Shown here one piece after another: positions 1 through 8,271 of a stretch of DNA of 64,000 nucleotides; the first letter of the stretch is position 1, and each line of letters begins with the position of its first letter. Below the pieces are notes generated by a model that was given only the letters and a program-made list of their open reading frames with translations, did no database searches and had not been told where the DNA came from. The stretch is from contig QLII01000001.1 in the NCBI GenBank assembly GCA_003259005.1, positions 3,984,501 through 4,048,500 on the forward strand, read 5' to 3'. The translations under genes were made by a program, and so were the position numbers. Source of the stretch: Spirosoma telluris (GTDB lineage Bacteria > Bacteroidota > Bacteroidia > Cytophagales > Spirosomataceae).

Positions 1-267
1 CTGGCGAATCAAATCATTATTAAGTTGTTCATTCTGACTGAACACCTCAACCTGACAAAGTTTGTTGGCCGAGTTTATCCGAAACTGAACAACAACAATA
101 CCCGCCTGCTGAATAGGTTTGAGGGCATCCGGGTACGAGATGTATTTCGCTAACTGTTGCTCCAGGGTTGCCTTAGAAGCTTTCGGTTTGTGCGTAGTGA
201 TCGGCGCAGCGTAGGCTTGCGTTGCCAGGAAGCCTACCAGCATGAGAAGAGCGAGATTCTTTTTCAT
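1..267 (-). CDS. Small secreted protein, TonB C-terminal-like (partial)
   Basis: The reading frame starts at the ATG at 267-265 and runs off the left window edge, so the C-terminus is missing. The first 20 residues (MKKNLALLMLVGFLATQAYA) form a clear Sec signal peptide with an Ala-x-Ala-like cleavage site. The mature part has a segment of the type YPDALKPIQQAGIVVVQFRI, which resembles the start of the TonB C-terminal fold in short periplasmic proteins of Bacteroidota. Energy transduction is not implied, because no N-terminal membrane anchor is visible. It is separated from the next gene by a long AT-rich region and probably has its own promoter there. The family assignment rests on the short visible fragment. 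Confidence 0.6.
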   Translation of the reverse strand, partial: MKKNLALLMLVGFLATQAYAAPITTHKPKASKATLEQQLAKYISYPDALKPIQQAGIVVVQFRINSANKLCQVEVFSQNEQLNNDLIRQ

Positions 268-606
268 GACTTCAAACGGATTAAATGATCGAACAAGGCG
301 CTCTCGACTCAGATCGGCAGGGAGCTTCAATAGCTAATATTAATCAAATAGTATGTCAATATTAATTTTATGTTATCTTTTTTTATCAACCTCACCCTGT
401 TCTATCTATCTATAATTTGTACTGTAGCCCTATGATTTGATACTATATTTTGATTTTTCTATTTTTATGACATAATCTACTCTTAAATAAGCACTTATAC
501 CTATCTTCTCAAAATATTATTTCCCATCCCAATGTTAATTTAATGTTAAGAAAAAGGTATTTTTATTTTAAGGTGACTAGAAGGTCAGGACTAGTGGGGC
601 TATAAA
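268..606. other. AT-rich intergenic region
   Basis: About 340 bases without a credible gene. It is markedly AT-rich between 330 and 580 and probably holds the promoter of the minus-strand gene ending at the left edge. I found no convincing TTG/TAnnTTTG promoter pair. Confidence 0.5.
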
Positions 607-645
607 ACAAGAAAAGCCTGGAAGCAACTTCCAGGCTTTTCTTGT
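607..645. terminator. Bidirectional rho-independent terminator
   Basis: A perfect inverted repeat with 18-bp arms (607-624 and 628-645) and a 3-base loop. The stem is flanked by AAAA/TTTT, so it can act on both strands. It sits 20 bases beyond the stop of the acetyltransferase gene on the minus strand. Confidence 0.85.
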
Positions 646-664
646 GTAAACTGTATATAGTTGG

Positions 665-1375
665 TCAGGCAATCTCCAACTCACGGTCGCCTTTGCGAGA
701 GCGAGAACGGTCACTTGGCTGAATGCGAAGCAGAATACGCTTTTTGATGCGCATCCAACGCTCGTAGAGTTTCGACTCTTTCAGGAAATTCCACTTTTCA
801 TCTTTCTCCTCTTTCTTATGCTCCTCGGGGTCGTATAGCATACCTGTGCACAGGCAGTGCTTCCGATTGGTGCGCGTCAGAATATCGAAGTTGGCGCAGG
901 TTTGACAACCTTTCCAGAACGACTCATCGCCGGGTAACTCACTCAACGTGACGGGCTGGTAGCCCAGATCCGAGTTGATTTTCATCACCGCCAAACTGGT
1001 TGTGATACCGATAATCTTGGCCGTTGGGAACATCGTCCGCGAAAGCTCAAACGCCTTCGCTTTAATGTGCGTCGCAATGCCGCTCTTACGATAGCTGGGA
1101 TGGACAATCAGACCTGAGTTGGCCACAAATTTCCCGTGCTCCCACGTTTCGATGTAGCAAAAGCCTACCCACTCACCCGTAAGAGTCATAGCGATAATAG
1201 CTTTTCCTTCGAGCATTTTCTCCATCACATAAATGGGCGAACGTTTGGCGATGCCAGTTCCCCGGGCTTTCGCACTCTCTTCCATTTCACGGCAGATGGT
1301 TTCTGCTAATCGCAGGTGGTCTTCGTTAGCCACCTGAATAATGTATTGATCGTTGACTATTTCTGGGGTGATCAT
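665..1375 (-). CDS. GNAT acetyltransferase, N-acetylglutamate synthase-like
   Basis: A 236-residue GNAT-fold protein. It has the pattern of the Bacteroidota acetyltransferase often found beside argininosuccinate synthase: an N-terminal ICREMEESAKARGTGIAKR segment, the acetyl-CoA loop around HPSYRKSGIATHIK, and a Cys-rich tail (CQTCANFD, then HCLCTGMLYDP) that may hold a metal or a structural disulfide. By homology it could make N-acetylglutamate for arginine synthesis. Here it stands alone: no arg genes are adjacent and a terminator follows at once. The last 40 residues are highly charged and basic, longer than usual for the family. The GNAT assignment is firm; the substrate is inferred. Confidence 0.75.
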   Translation of the reverse strand: MITPEIVNDQYIIQVANEDHLRLAETICREMEESAKARGTGIAKRSPIYVMEKMLEGKAIIAMTLTGEWVGFCYIETWEHGKFVANSGLIVHPSYRKSGIATHIKAKAFELSRTMFPTAKIIGITTSLAVMKINSDLGYQPVTLSELPGDESFWKGCQTCANFDILTRTNRKHCLCTGMLYDPEEHKKEEKDEKWNFLKESKLYERWMRIKKRILLRIQPSDRSRSRKGDRELEIA

Positions 1376-1825
1376 TGTCGTTTATTGGCGGTTGTGAAGC
1401 CGCGAAAACGGAGACAGCGTAATCCGAGCTGGTTTGTTGTGATTAAATAAAACGAGAAAAAAGGCGGAAATAGTTTACCACATAGGCAAACAAAATGATA
1501 TAGTCCTTTCGGACCTAAACCGAAATGGCGTAGTATGGAAGAAGGTCGGTAAGTAGACGAGCTTTGCCATTGGTTTGTGCGAAAACGCGGACAATGTTAG
1601 AGAGATTATCCGGGTCTTGCAATTAAATAACGGTTTTTTTTCAGGATAGTTCGTCATCGGTCAAAACATACTAACTAATCGTTACAGACAATAGTGTTAC
1701 ACCGCTAAAAATCAGGCATTCACGTTCGTTGATGCCTCTGCCACTACCTACTGGCATTATTAACGACCAAATGGCAAGTTTAAATTTTGATAAGTAGCTT
1801 GCAACTCTACCGACCGTTCCTAACC
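1376..1825. other. Divergent intergenic region
   Basis: About 450 bases between two divergently read genes. A 60-codon minus-strand frame at 1475-1657 has no domain, repeat or signal peptide to support it, and I treat it as chance. Promoters for both neighbours should lie here, but none is clear by eye. Confidence 0.4.
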
Positions 1826-2623
1826 ATGTTACACCTCCGTAAATCCCTCTATCGTATCCTCGAAACTTCGGCAGGCAAACGCCGGGGAGTGAGTCTGGCC
1901 TTCAATCTGGTCTTGATCACCATTATTACCCTGAATGCCATTGCCATTGTTCTTCATACCGTACCCGAATACAACCAGCAGTTTGCCCGCTTGTTCACCG
2001 ACTTCGAATTGTTTTCAGTTGGTTTCTTCACCATTGAGTACCTGCTGCGTGTTTGGGTGAGTGTCGAGAATGAAAAATACCATCACTGGTTCTGGGGGCG
2101 GCTACGCTACATTGTCTCAACCAGTGCCCTTATTGATATGCTGGCCATTTTCCCGTTCTATTTCTCGCTGTTCGCTACCGACCTGGCCATTGTTCGGATT
2201 CTGCGGCTGTTCCGTATTTTCCGCCTGTTCAGGATTTCGCGCTATTCGCACGCCTTTCGCCTAATTCAGAATGTAGTCAAAGAAAAGAAAGAAGAACTGG
2301 TACTGAGCACAATGCTGGTTGTTTTCATGCTCATTATTGTGTCGAGCCTGATGTATTATATCGAACATGCGGCCCAGCCTGATAAATTTTCAAGTATCCC
2401 GGCCACCATGTGGTGGGGCGTTACAGCCATGACAACGGTTGGGTATGGCGATATTCATCCCATCACTCCTTTAGGTAAACTGCTGGGCGGTGTTACTGCT
2501 ATTGTAGGTATTGGCTTGTTCGCCTTACCTACCGGTATTCTGGTATCCGGCTTCAATGAGCACATCCGTGATCAAAAAATACCCCGACGCAAAGTATGCC
2601 CTCATTGTGGGAAGGAGATTTAG
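1826..2623 (+). CDS. Voltage-gated potassium channel, Kv type
   Basis: A six-transmembrane ion transporter of about 265 residues. S1 to S3 are hydrophobic segments in the first 130 residues. S4 carries a textbook voltage-sensor repeat with arginine every third position (RILRLFRIFRLFR). The pore loop contains the K+ selectivity filter TTVGYGD, followed by a final pore-lining helix. The C-terminus ends in CPHCGKEI, half of a zinc-ribbon-like knuckle. I chose the ATG at 1826; an upstream in-frame TTG at 1787 would add 13 residues but lacks support. It probably mediates K+ flux and membrane-potential control. The downstream repeat begins at its stop codon. Confidence 0.88.
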   Translation: MLHLRKSLYRILETSAGKRRGVSLAFNLVLITIITLNAIAIVLHTVPEYNQQFARLFTDFELFSVGFFTIEYLLRVWVSVENEKYHHWFWGRLRYIVSTSALIDMLAIFPFYFSLFATDLAIVRILRLFRIFRLFRISRYSHAFRLIQNVVKEKKEELVLSTMLVVFMLIIVSSLMYYIEHAAQPDKFSSIPATMWWGVTAMTTVGYGDIHPITPLGKLLGGVTAIVGIGLFALPTGILVSGFNEHIRDQKIPRRKVCPHCGKEI

Positions 2624-2661
2624 TGGAGTGGGTGTTGGTGGAGTAGGTGAAGTAGGTGGAG
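2622..2661. repeat. Left arm of inverted repeat around four-helix-bundle gene
   Basis: A G-rich tract made of degenerate GTGGAGTAGGTGA units, starting at the channel stop codon. A 23-base core at 2638-2660 matches the reverse complement of 3133-3155 with one mismatch. The two arms enclose the broken four-helix-bundle gene. Confidence 0.8.
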
Positions 2662-2662
2662 A

Positions 2663-3046
2663 CTATGCTGTTTTTTTTCGTTCCTTTAAGTAAGCGATAT
2701 ACCCATTGAGTAGCTTCATCAACTGTTGATAGTGCGTACGTTTCTCCTGTAGTTGGTCAGTTGTAATATAGCCTCCATCGCAGGCACAAATAAGATGATC
2801 TAGACATTCGGTAAGTGAGCCTCTGGCTTGGCGGCAAAACTGAATATTTTCCTAAAAATGATAGCGACCATATCCTTCAGCCCTATTCGCACAAATACTT
2901 CGACTAGCTCGGATAAGTTGATCTGCCAGCCGGTAACGTTCATCAGTAGGGAATGATTTTACGAGTAAATCAATAGTCTGTCTAAATTTTCGGGCTTCCT
3001 GCCAGACAATCAATTCTTCAAAACCGCTGCTATTTTCACGTTCCAT
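2663..3046 (-). pseudogene. Four-helix-bundle (S23 / 23S IVS-type) protein, amber-interrupted
   Basis: The frame from the ATG at 3046 starts MERENSSGFEELIVWQEARK and continues through QLIRASRSICANRAEGYGRY, the diagnostic core of the four-helix-bundle family once known from 23S rRNA intervening sequences. After YHF there is an in-frame TAG where the family normally has Gln (CAG). The same frame then continues with family-like sequence (ENIQFCRQARGSLTE, later YQQLMKLLNGYIAYLK) to a natural stop at 2663. Total length is 127 codons before the stop, the usual size. The break is thus a single C-to-T change, unlike the one-base contractions in other genes of this window. The function of these proteins is not settled. 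The gene lies between inverted G-rich repeats. Confidence 0.8.
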
Positions 3047-3120
3047 GAAGTATAAGAGAAGAGTAAGCAAATAAAAAAGTAAACTAAACAAGAAATAATA
3101 AGCACATAACTTATTTTACC

Positions 3121-3171
3121 TACTGCACTCCCTCCACCTACTTCACCAACTCCACTCACTCCACCCATTTC
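3121..3171. repeat. Right arm of inverted repeat around four-helix-bundle gene
   Basis: A C-rich tract complementary to 2622-2661. It ends less than 50 bases before the dnaX start, so it makes up most of that gene's upstream region. Confidence 0.8.
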
Positions 3172-3217
3172 ACAAAATACCTTTTGCCTTTCACCCCCGA
3201 CAGTGCTAACTTTGAGT

Positions 3218-5133
3218 ATGGAAAATTTCGTGGTCTCGGCCCGCAAGTACCGTCCCGCTACCTTCGACACCGTCGTGGGTCAGGAGCACATTACTACCAC
3301 ACTTAAAAATGCAATCAAAACCAATCACTTAGCGTCGGCATTTCTGTTTTGTGGACCGCGTGGGGTTGGAAAAACGACTTGTGCCCGTATTCTGGCCAAG
3401 ACCATCAACTGTCAAAACCTGACTGCCGACGGCGAAGCCTGTGATCAATGTGAGTCGTGTGTGAGCTTTAATCAGAGTGCGTCGTTTAATATTCATGAGC
3501 TGGATGCGGCCTCCAATAACTCGGTTGAAGATATCCGTAATCTGATTGACCAAGTCCGTTATCCACCCCAATCGGGCAAATACAAGATCTATATTATTGA
3601 CGAGGTACACATGCTCTCGTCGGCAGCCTTCAATGCCTTCCTGAAAACGCTGGAAGAGCCTCCCTCCTACGCCATTTTTATTCTGGCTACGACGGAGAAG
3701 CATAAAATTCTGCCAACCATCTTGTCGCGCTGTCAGATTTTTGACTTTAATCGGATTCAGCCGGGGCATATTGCCAACCACCTCGCCAGTATTGCGCAAA
3801 AAGAAGGGATTACTGCCGAAACAGAAGCCCTCGACCTGATTGCGCAAAAAGCCGATGGCGGTCTACGCGATGCCTTGTCCATGTTCGACCTGAACGTGAC
3901 CTTTTCCGCCGACCGGATTATTCGGTATAAGGAAGTGCTGGATAACCTGCACATTCTCGATTATGATTATTATTTCAAACTAACAGATTTGTTGCTGGCG
4001 GGCAATCTTCCCCAAAGCCTCCTGACGGTCGATGAAATTCTGCGAAAGGGGTTCGATGGGCATCAATTTGTTGTTGGGCTTTGTCGCCATTTTCGCGATT
4101 TGCTGGTCTGTAAAGATGCCGCTACGGTTCAGTTGCTACAAGTGACCGAAAACGTTCGGCGACAATACCTCGACCAGGCGGTCCGTGCACCCATGTCGTT
4201 TTTATTGTCGGCACTGAGTCTGGGGGGCCAATGCGACATGAATTACAAACAGGCCAAAGACCAGCGACTACACACGGAATTGTGGCTGATGAAACTGGCC
4301 AATCTACGGAATCTGCTCAATTGGGAATCATTGCCTGATTTACCGCTCAATGGCGCACACAGTGTAGAAGCAATCACAGTCGGTCAGGTGATCGCCGAAA
4401 AAAAAAACGCTGGATCGACACTCAGCAGTCCCCAATCACCGCCTGAAAACAACCAACTAACTGAAAGCCATCCCATCACGAGCGAACCCGTGAATGGTTA
4501 CCAGACGACTAAGCCCACCAATGGTGCCGTAACCAATGGGACGGTTCCGTCAAATGGGCATTCGATGGTAACTAATGGGGCAGCCACAGCAGTGGCAATG
4601 GTTAGTACTCCCGACAAGCCGGATAGCTCAACCAAACCGAAGCCTATTCCCCAACACGGCCCGCGAGCAGTCGCCTTCGACCAACGGTTGCTCTGACATC
4701 GGGGCCGGTTCAGCCTGTAGCTGATGTGGACGTAGGGCCGGTCGCCGTAACAACAAGTCGTCCTGATAAACCGTTTGACCTTGATGATTTGCAGGCAGCC
4801 TGGGCAACCTTTGCCCGAATTCGGCGCGAAAAAAGTGATATTACAACCGAGCAGGTCGTCCTGAATCGTGAGCTAACGCTCGATGGTACAACCATTCATC
4901 TTAAGCTCGACAACACCTTACAGGTAGATTTTCTAACCGAATTGAAACCCGATCTACTAGGCTATCTCCGTAGCGAACTTCAGAATAGTCAGATCAAGCT
5001 TGAGCACCAGGTGGTTTTTCAGGAAGTGAAGAAAATGATTTACAGTTCGCAGGACAAATACAATTACCTCGCCGAGAAAAACCCTGCCCTGCATGAGTTG
5101 AGGAAAGTTTTGAATCTGGATGTGGACTATTGA
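3218..5133 (+). CDS. dnaX: DNA polymerase III subunit gamma/tau (one apparent frameshift)
   Basis: The clamp-loader ATPase. From the ATG at 3218 the protein starts MENFVVSARKYRPATFDTVV, standard for Bacteroidota DnaX; the GTG at 3203 is less likely. The Walker A motif GPRGVGKT is at residues 46-53. The four-Cys zinc site (C65, C75, C78, C81), a Walker B region IIDEVHML and the SRC sensor follow. The frame stops at 4694-4696, yet the tau-specific C-terminus continues in the -1 frame to 5133. Adding one C to the CCCC at 4649-4652 joins them into 638 residues without a stop. I read this as a sequence contraction. A run of ten adenines at 4398-4407 lies where other bacteria make the short gamma form. 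Confidence 0.88.
4398..4407 (+). other. A10 run in dnaX, candidate slippage site
   Basis: Ten consecutive adenines cover codons 394-397 of dnaX, at the junction between the ATPase/collar part and the low-complexity linker. Slippage into either other frame meets a stop soon (4444-4446, or after about 17 codons), giving a protein of about 410 residues, the size expected for gamma. T. thermophilus dnaX uses transcriptional slippage on an A run for this purpose. Function here is inferred. Confidence 0.4.
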
Positions 5134-5134
5134 T

Positions 5135-5195
5135 GTGTATGAAGTATGATATATGATGTATTCTGCGTCAGCAATACATCATACTTCATACACCC
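5135..5195. repeat. Palindromic repeat between convergent genes
   Basis: An imperfect hairpin built from ATGTATGAAGTATGAT-type units (left arm about 5135-5162, right arm 5172-5194). It begins just after the dnaX stop and precedes the stop of the converging TPR gene, so it may serve as a shared terminator. Confidence 0.65.
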
Positions 5196-5206
5196 TATAT
5201 CCTACA

Positions 5207-6322
5207 TCACTTATACGCTTTTGCTTCTTTAATCAACGACTTATATTCCCCTACAGACAAAGCCTTTTTATAATAGAGTTCGGCCTGATGTCGATTATTT
5301 GCACGGGCGGCTATGCGCGCCAACCCCGCATAGGCAAAGGCCAAGTATTCTTTCGTATAAGGCTCGTTGAATGGTAATTTAAGGGCTACCTGATACGATT
5401 CAGCGGCTTCTTTGTCATCTTTATCAGCTAACTCAGCCAACATCCCGGTAAATGTATGGAAGGCGAGCGGCACTAATTTATTGGGCATCTGCTTCAACCG
5501 CTGCACATAAGGTCGCGCTTCAGCATAACGACCCGACAGTAATAATGCTTCGGCATAAGTCATCGCAAACAGCGGATTGTTCGGGTATTTATCGACCAGG
5601 TATTTCATGTAGCCAATCGCCCGCGTCGGATTCGTTTCGTGTTTCAGAAGTAGGTGAGACAGGTAGTAATTGGCAACCGGACGCATAAATACGCTTTTGC
5701 GCGTTGCTATATCCATCTGTTTTATCCCCAGTGCAATATCGCCATCGGCAAAGAAAAACATGAACGGCCTGACAATCGGGTGGTCAATCGGGTACCGTTC
5801 GACGTAATAATTGTAGAGTCCGGTGGTGAAATAGAAATCGGGATTTTTATCCAGTAGTTTAGAACCGTCCTGCAAATAATTATAGGCCTTTTTCGATTCA
5901 CCAACCGCTTTTAAGGCTTCTCCCTGGTTATTATAAAGCGATGCCATATAGCTATGACAGGTCAGCATAAAAAAGACGGCTTCGGGGTCCGTTTCATTTT
6001 TGGCCAGCATTCGCTTGGTCAGTTGCGTAGCTTGCCCCACCACTTGCACAAATTGCGCAGTAGCCGCTTTATTCTCGGATAAGGGCATATTTTGTATATC
6101 CAGTTGTGTGGCCCGTAGAATAAAAGCAACAGGATGCTGGGGATAACGTGCCTGAAGCTGTCGAATCAGGTCATCAGCCTCGGTAAACTCAAGGTTATAA
6201 ATATGGTCGAGAGTTTTTGTGATCGTTTGCTGTGCGGCTGGATCACTCATGACCTGCGCTGGTGCCAGCAAGGGAAAACAGAGCCAGATGAGGCTCAGAA
6301 AGGACTTTTTCAGAATGGACAA
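5207..6322 (-). CDS. Exported tetratricopeptide-repeat protein
   Basis: A 371-residue protein with a signal peptide (MSILKKSFLSLIWLCFPLLA, cleavage near PAQ). The rest is helical with TPR-like spacing: LEFTEADDLIRQLQARYPQH near residue 47, further units around 150 and 240, and a last unit HQAELYYKKALSVGEYKSL at the end. TPR arrays usually bind other proteins. No enzyme motif is visible. It converges with dnaX, and its promoter should lie in the short gap before the divergent M16 peptidase gene. Its exact role is unknown. Confidence 0.7.
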   Translation of the reverse strand: MSILKKSFLSLIWLCFPLLAPAQVMSDPAAQQTITKTLDHIYNLEFTEADDLIRQLQARYPQHPVAFILRATQLDIQNMPLSENKAATAQFVQVVGQATQLTKRMLAKNETDPEAVFFMLTCHSYMASLYNNQGEALKAVGESKKAYNYLQDGSKLLDKNPDFYFTTGLYNYYVERYPIDHPIVRPFMFFFADGDIALGIKQMDIATRKSVFMRPVANYYLSHLLLKHETNPTRAIGYMKYLVDKYPNNPLFAMTYAEALLLSGRYAEARPYVQRLKQMPNKLVPLAFHTFTGMLAELADKDDKEAAESYQVALKLPFNEPYTKEYLAFAYAGLARIAARANNRHQAELYYKKALSVGEYKSLIKEAKAYK

Positions 6323-6424
6323 AGTAATAGACGCAATGAAGTCGTTTGATTCTATACAGCCGGAACTGTACTTTTGTTCAATGCGTAGTAGTTAACAAGG
6401 GCTCTACGCAAAAGTTTCTTATCC

Positions 6425-7660
6425 ATGATTCATTACGAACAGTTTGTTTTAGATAATGGCCTTCGGGTATTCGTTCATGAAGATGAATCGACCCCGATAG
6501 CTGCTGTCAATATTTTATACAATGTTGGCTCACGCGATGAAGACCCGGCCAAAACGGGTTTTGCCCACCTCTTCGAGCACTTGATGTTCGGTGGTTCGCG
6601 AAACATTCCGAGCTACGACGAGCCGCTGCAAAAAGTGGGTGGTGAAAACAATGCCTTCACCAGCCCCGACATTACCAACTACTATATTACCCTCCCCGCA
6701 GCGAATCTGGAAACGGCATTCTGGCTCGAATCGGACCGGATGTTGAGCCTTTCCTTCGACCCACAGGTGCTGGATGTACAGCAAAAAGTGGTGATCGAAG
6801 AGTTCAAGCAACGCTATCTGAACCAGCCTTATGGCGATGTATGGCTTAAGCTTCGCCCATTGGCCTATCAGCAGCATCCGTATCGCTGGGCAACCATTGG
6901 CAAAGACATCAGTCATATCGAAGAGGCTACGATGGACGATGTTAAATCGTTTTTCTTCAAATACTACCTGCCCAACAATGCGATTCTGGTCGTAGCTGGT
7001 AACGTAACCGTCGAGCAGGTGAAGCAGTTGTGTGCGAAATGGTTTGCTCCCATTCCGGCCGGTGATCCTTACATTCGACAACTCCCCAAAGAACCCAAAC
7101 AAACCGAAGCCCGGATGATGGAAACAGCAGCGAAAGTACCGCTGAATGGCCTCTATAAAGCCTACCATATGCCCGGACGGTTCGATGTGGATTTTTACAA
7201 CGCTGATTTGTTGAGTGATATGCTGGGCCGTAGTAAATCATCGCGGCTGTATCAGAAGCTACTCCGTGGCAATCCTATGTTTAGTAGTGTCAATGCCTAC
7301 ATTACAGCATCTATTGATCCTGGCTTACTGATCGTACAGGGGAATCTCAACAAAGGCGTTTCGCTCGAAGAAGCAGATGCGGCCGTCGAAGCCGTTGTGC
7401 AGGAGTTTATAGACCAGACCGTACCCGAAGACGAGCTGGCCAAAGTAAAAAATCAGGCCGAGGCCACCCTCGCTTTCTCGGAAGTCGAATTACTGAACCG
7501 CGCTATGAACCTTGCCTACGCTGCCAACGCGGGTAACCCCGATTTGGTCAATCAGGAGGCCGCTCAGATCCAGGCAGTCACACCTGATGCTATTCAGGCC
7601 ATGGCTAAACAGGTATTACGGAAAGATAACTGCTCGACCTTGTATTACCGAACTGCATGA
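6425..7660 (+). CDS. M16 family zinc metallopeptidase
   Basis: A 411-residue peptidase of the pitrilysin/processing-peptidase family. The inverted zinc motif HxxEH is present (H48, E51, H52 in HLFEHLMFGG), and the third ligand Glu is expected in VVIEEFKQR. The second half is the inactive partner-like M16 domain. No signal peptide is visible, so it is probably cytoplasmic or membrane-associated through partners. Its stop overlaps the ispF start by four bases (ATGA), indicating translational coupling. Confidence 0.88.
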   Translation: MIHYEQFVLDNGLRVFVHEDESTPIAAVNILYNVGSRDEDPAKTGFAHLFEHLMFGGSRNIPSYDEPLQKVGGENNAFTSPDITNYYITLPAANLETAFWLESDRMLSLSFDPQVLDVQQKVVIEEFKQRYLNQPYGDVWLKLRPLAYQQHPYRWATIGKDISHIEEATMDDVKSFFFKYYLPNNAILVVAGNVTVEQVKQLCAKWFAPIPAGDPYIRQLPKEPKQTEARMMETAAKVPLNGLYKAYHMPGRFDVDFYNADLLSDMLGRSKSSRLYQKLLRGNPMFSSVNAYITASIDPGLLIVQGNLNKGVSLEEADAAVEAVVQEFIDQTVPEDELAKVKNQAEATLAFSEVELLNRAMNLAYAANAGNPDLVNQEAAQIQAVTPDAIQAMAKQVLRKDNCSTLYYRTA

Positions 7661-8124
7661 AAATTCGCGTAGGACAAGGGTACGACGTTCACCGCCTTGA
7701 AGAAGGTCGACCGTTCTGGCTGGGTGGCATTCTGATTCCAAGTACATTTGGACCCGTGGGTCATTCGGATGCGGACGTGGTTTGCCATGTTTTGTGCGAT
7801 GCTCTACTCGGGGCCGCCAATATGCGTAACATTGGTTACCATTTTTCGGATAAAGACCCGCGCTGGAAAGGCGTTGACAGTAAATTGTTGCTGGCCGAAG
7901 TTCTCCGAATGGTGCGGGAAGCAGGCTACGAAATCTCGAATGTGGACGTAACGGTTGTGCTTCAGGAACCGAAACTCAATCCACATATTCCAGCTATGAA
8001 AACCTGTCTGGCAGATGTGATGGCCATTCCCGAAGATGATATTTCCATAAAAGCCACCACGTCAGAGCACATTGGGTTTGTAGGCCGGGGGAAGGTATTG
8101 CCGCTCATTGTGTGGCGCTTATAG
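7657..8124 (+). CDS. ispF: 2-C-methyl-D-erythritol 2,4-cyclodiphosphate synthase
   Basis: The fifth enzyme of the MEP isoprenoid pathway, 155 residues as is usual. The N-terminus GQGYDVH carries the metal ligands D10 and H12, GHSDADVVCH holds a further ligand, and the C-terminal TTSEHIGFVGRGK is the family signature. In the normally conserved GDIGxHFPD region this protein has RNIGYHFSD, a modest deviation. It overlaps the M16 peptidase gene by four bases. Confidence 0.95.
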   Translation: MKIRVGQGYDVHRLEEGRPFWLGGILIPSTFGPVGHSDADVVCHVLCDALLGAANMRNIGYHFSDKDPRWKGVDSKLLLAEVLRMVREAGYEISNVDVTVVLQEPKLNPHIPAMKTCLADVMAIPEDDISIKATTSEHIGFVGRGKVLPLIVWRL

Positions 8125-8130
8125 TTAAGG

Positions 8131-8250
8131 TGAATGTCTAATGGATAATGTATAATGAACAATGGATAATGATTATCCACTAACAATCAAACCCTTAGCA
8201 TTATACATTATCCATTGTTCATTATACATTCTACATTATTCATTATCCAT
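8131..8250. repeat. TGGATAA-type palindromic repeat
   Basis: Left arm units such as AATGGATAATGTATAATGAA are answered on the right by their complements ending in CATTATCCAT. The same family occurs at 10600, 23431, 43924 and 50931. It begins right after the ispF stop. Confidence 0.85.
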
Positions 8251-8271
8251 TTATTTACATACAACCTCTTT

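Noticed and set aside
1475..1657. 60-codon minus-strand frame between the acetyltransferase and the channel
   Set aside because: No motif, signal peptide or suitable composition; likely chance.
4649..4696. Programmed -1 frameshift making full-length tau
   Set aside because: No X XXY YYZ slippery sequence lies in the overlap of the two frames, and the break matches the general one-base contraction pattern of the window.
8215..8271. Extended N-terminus of the amidohydrolase
   Set aside because: These codons derive from the repeat; the lipoprotein signal begins at 8272.
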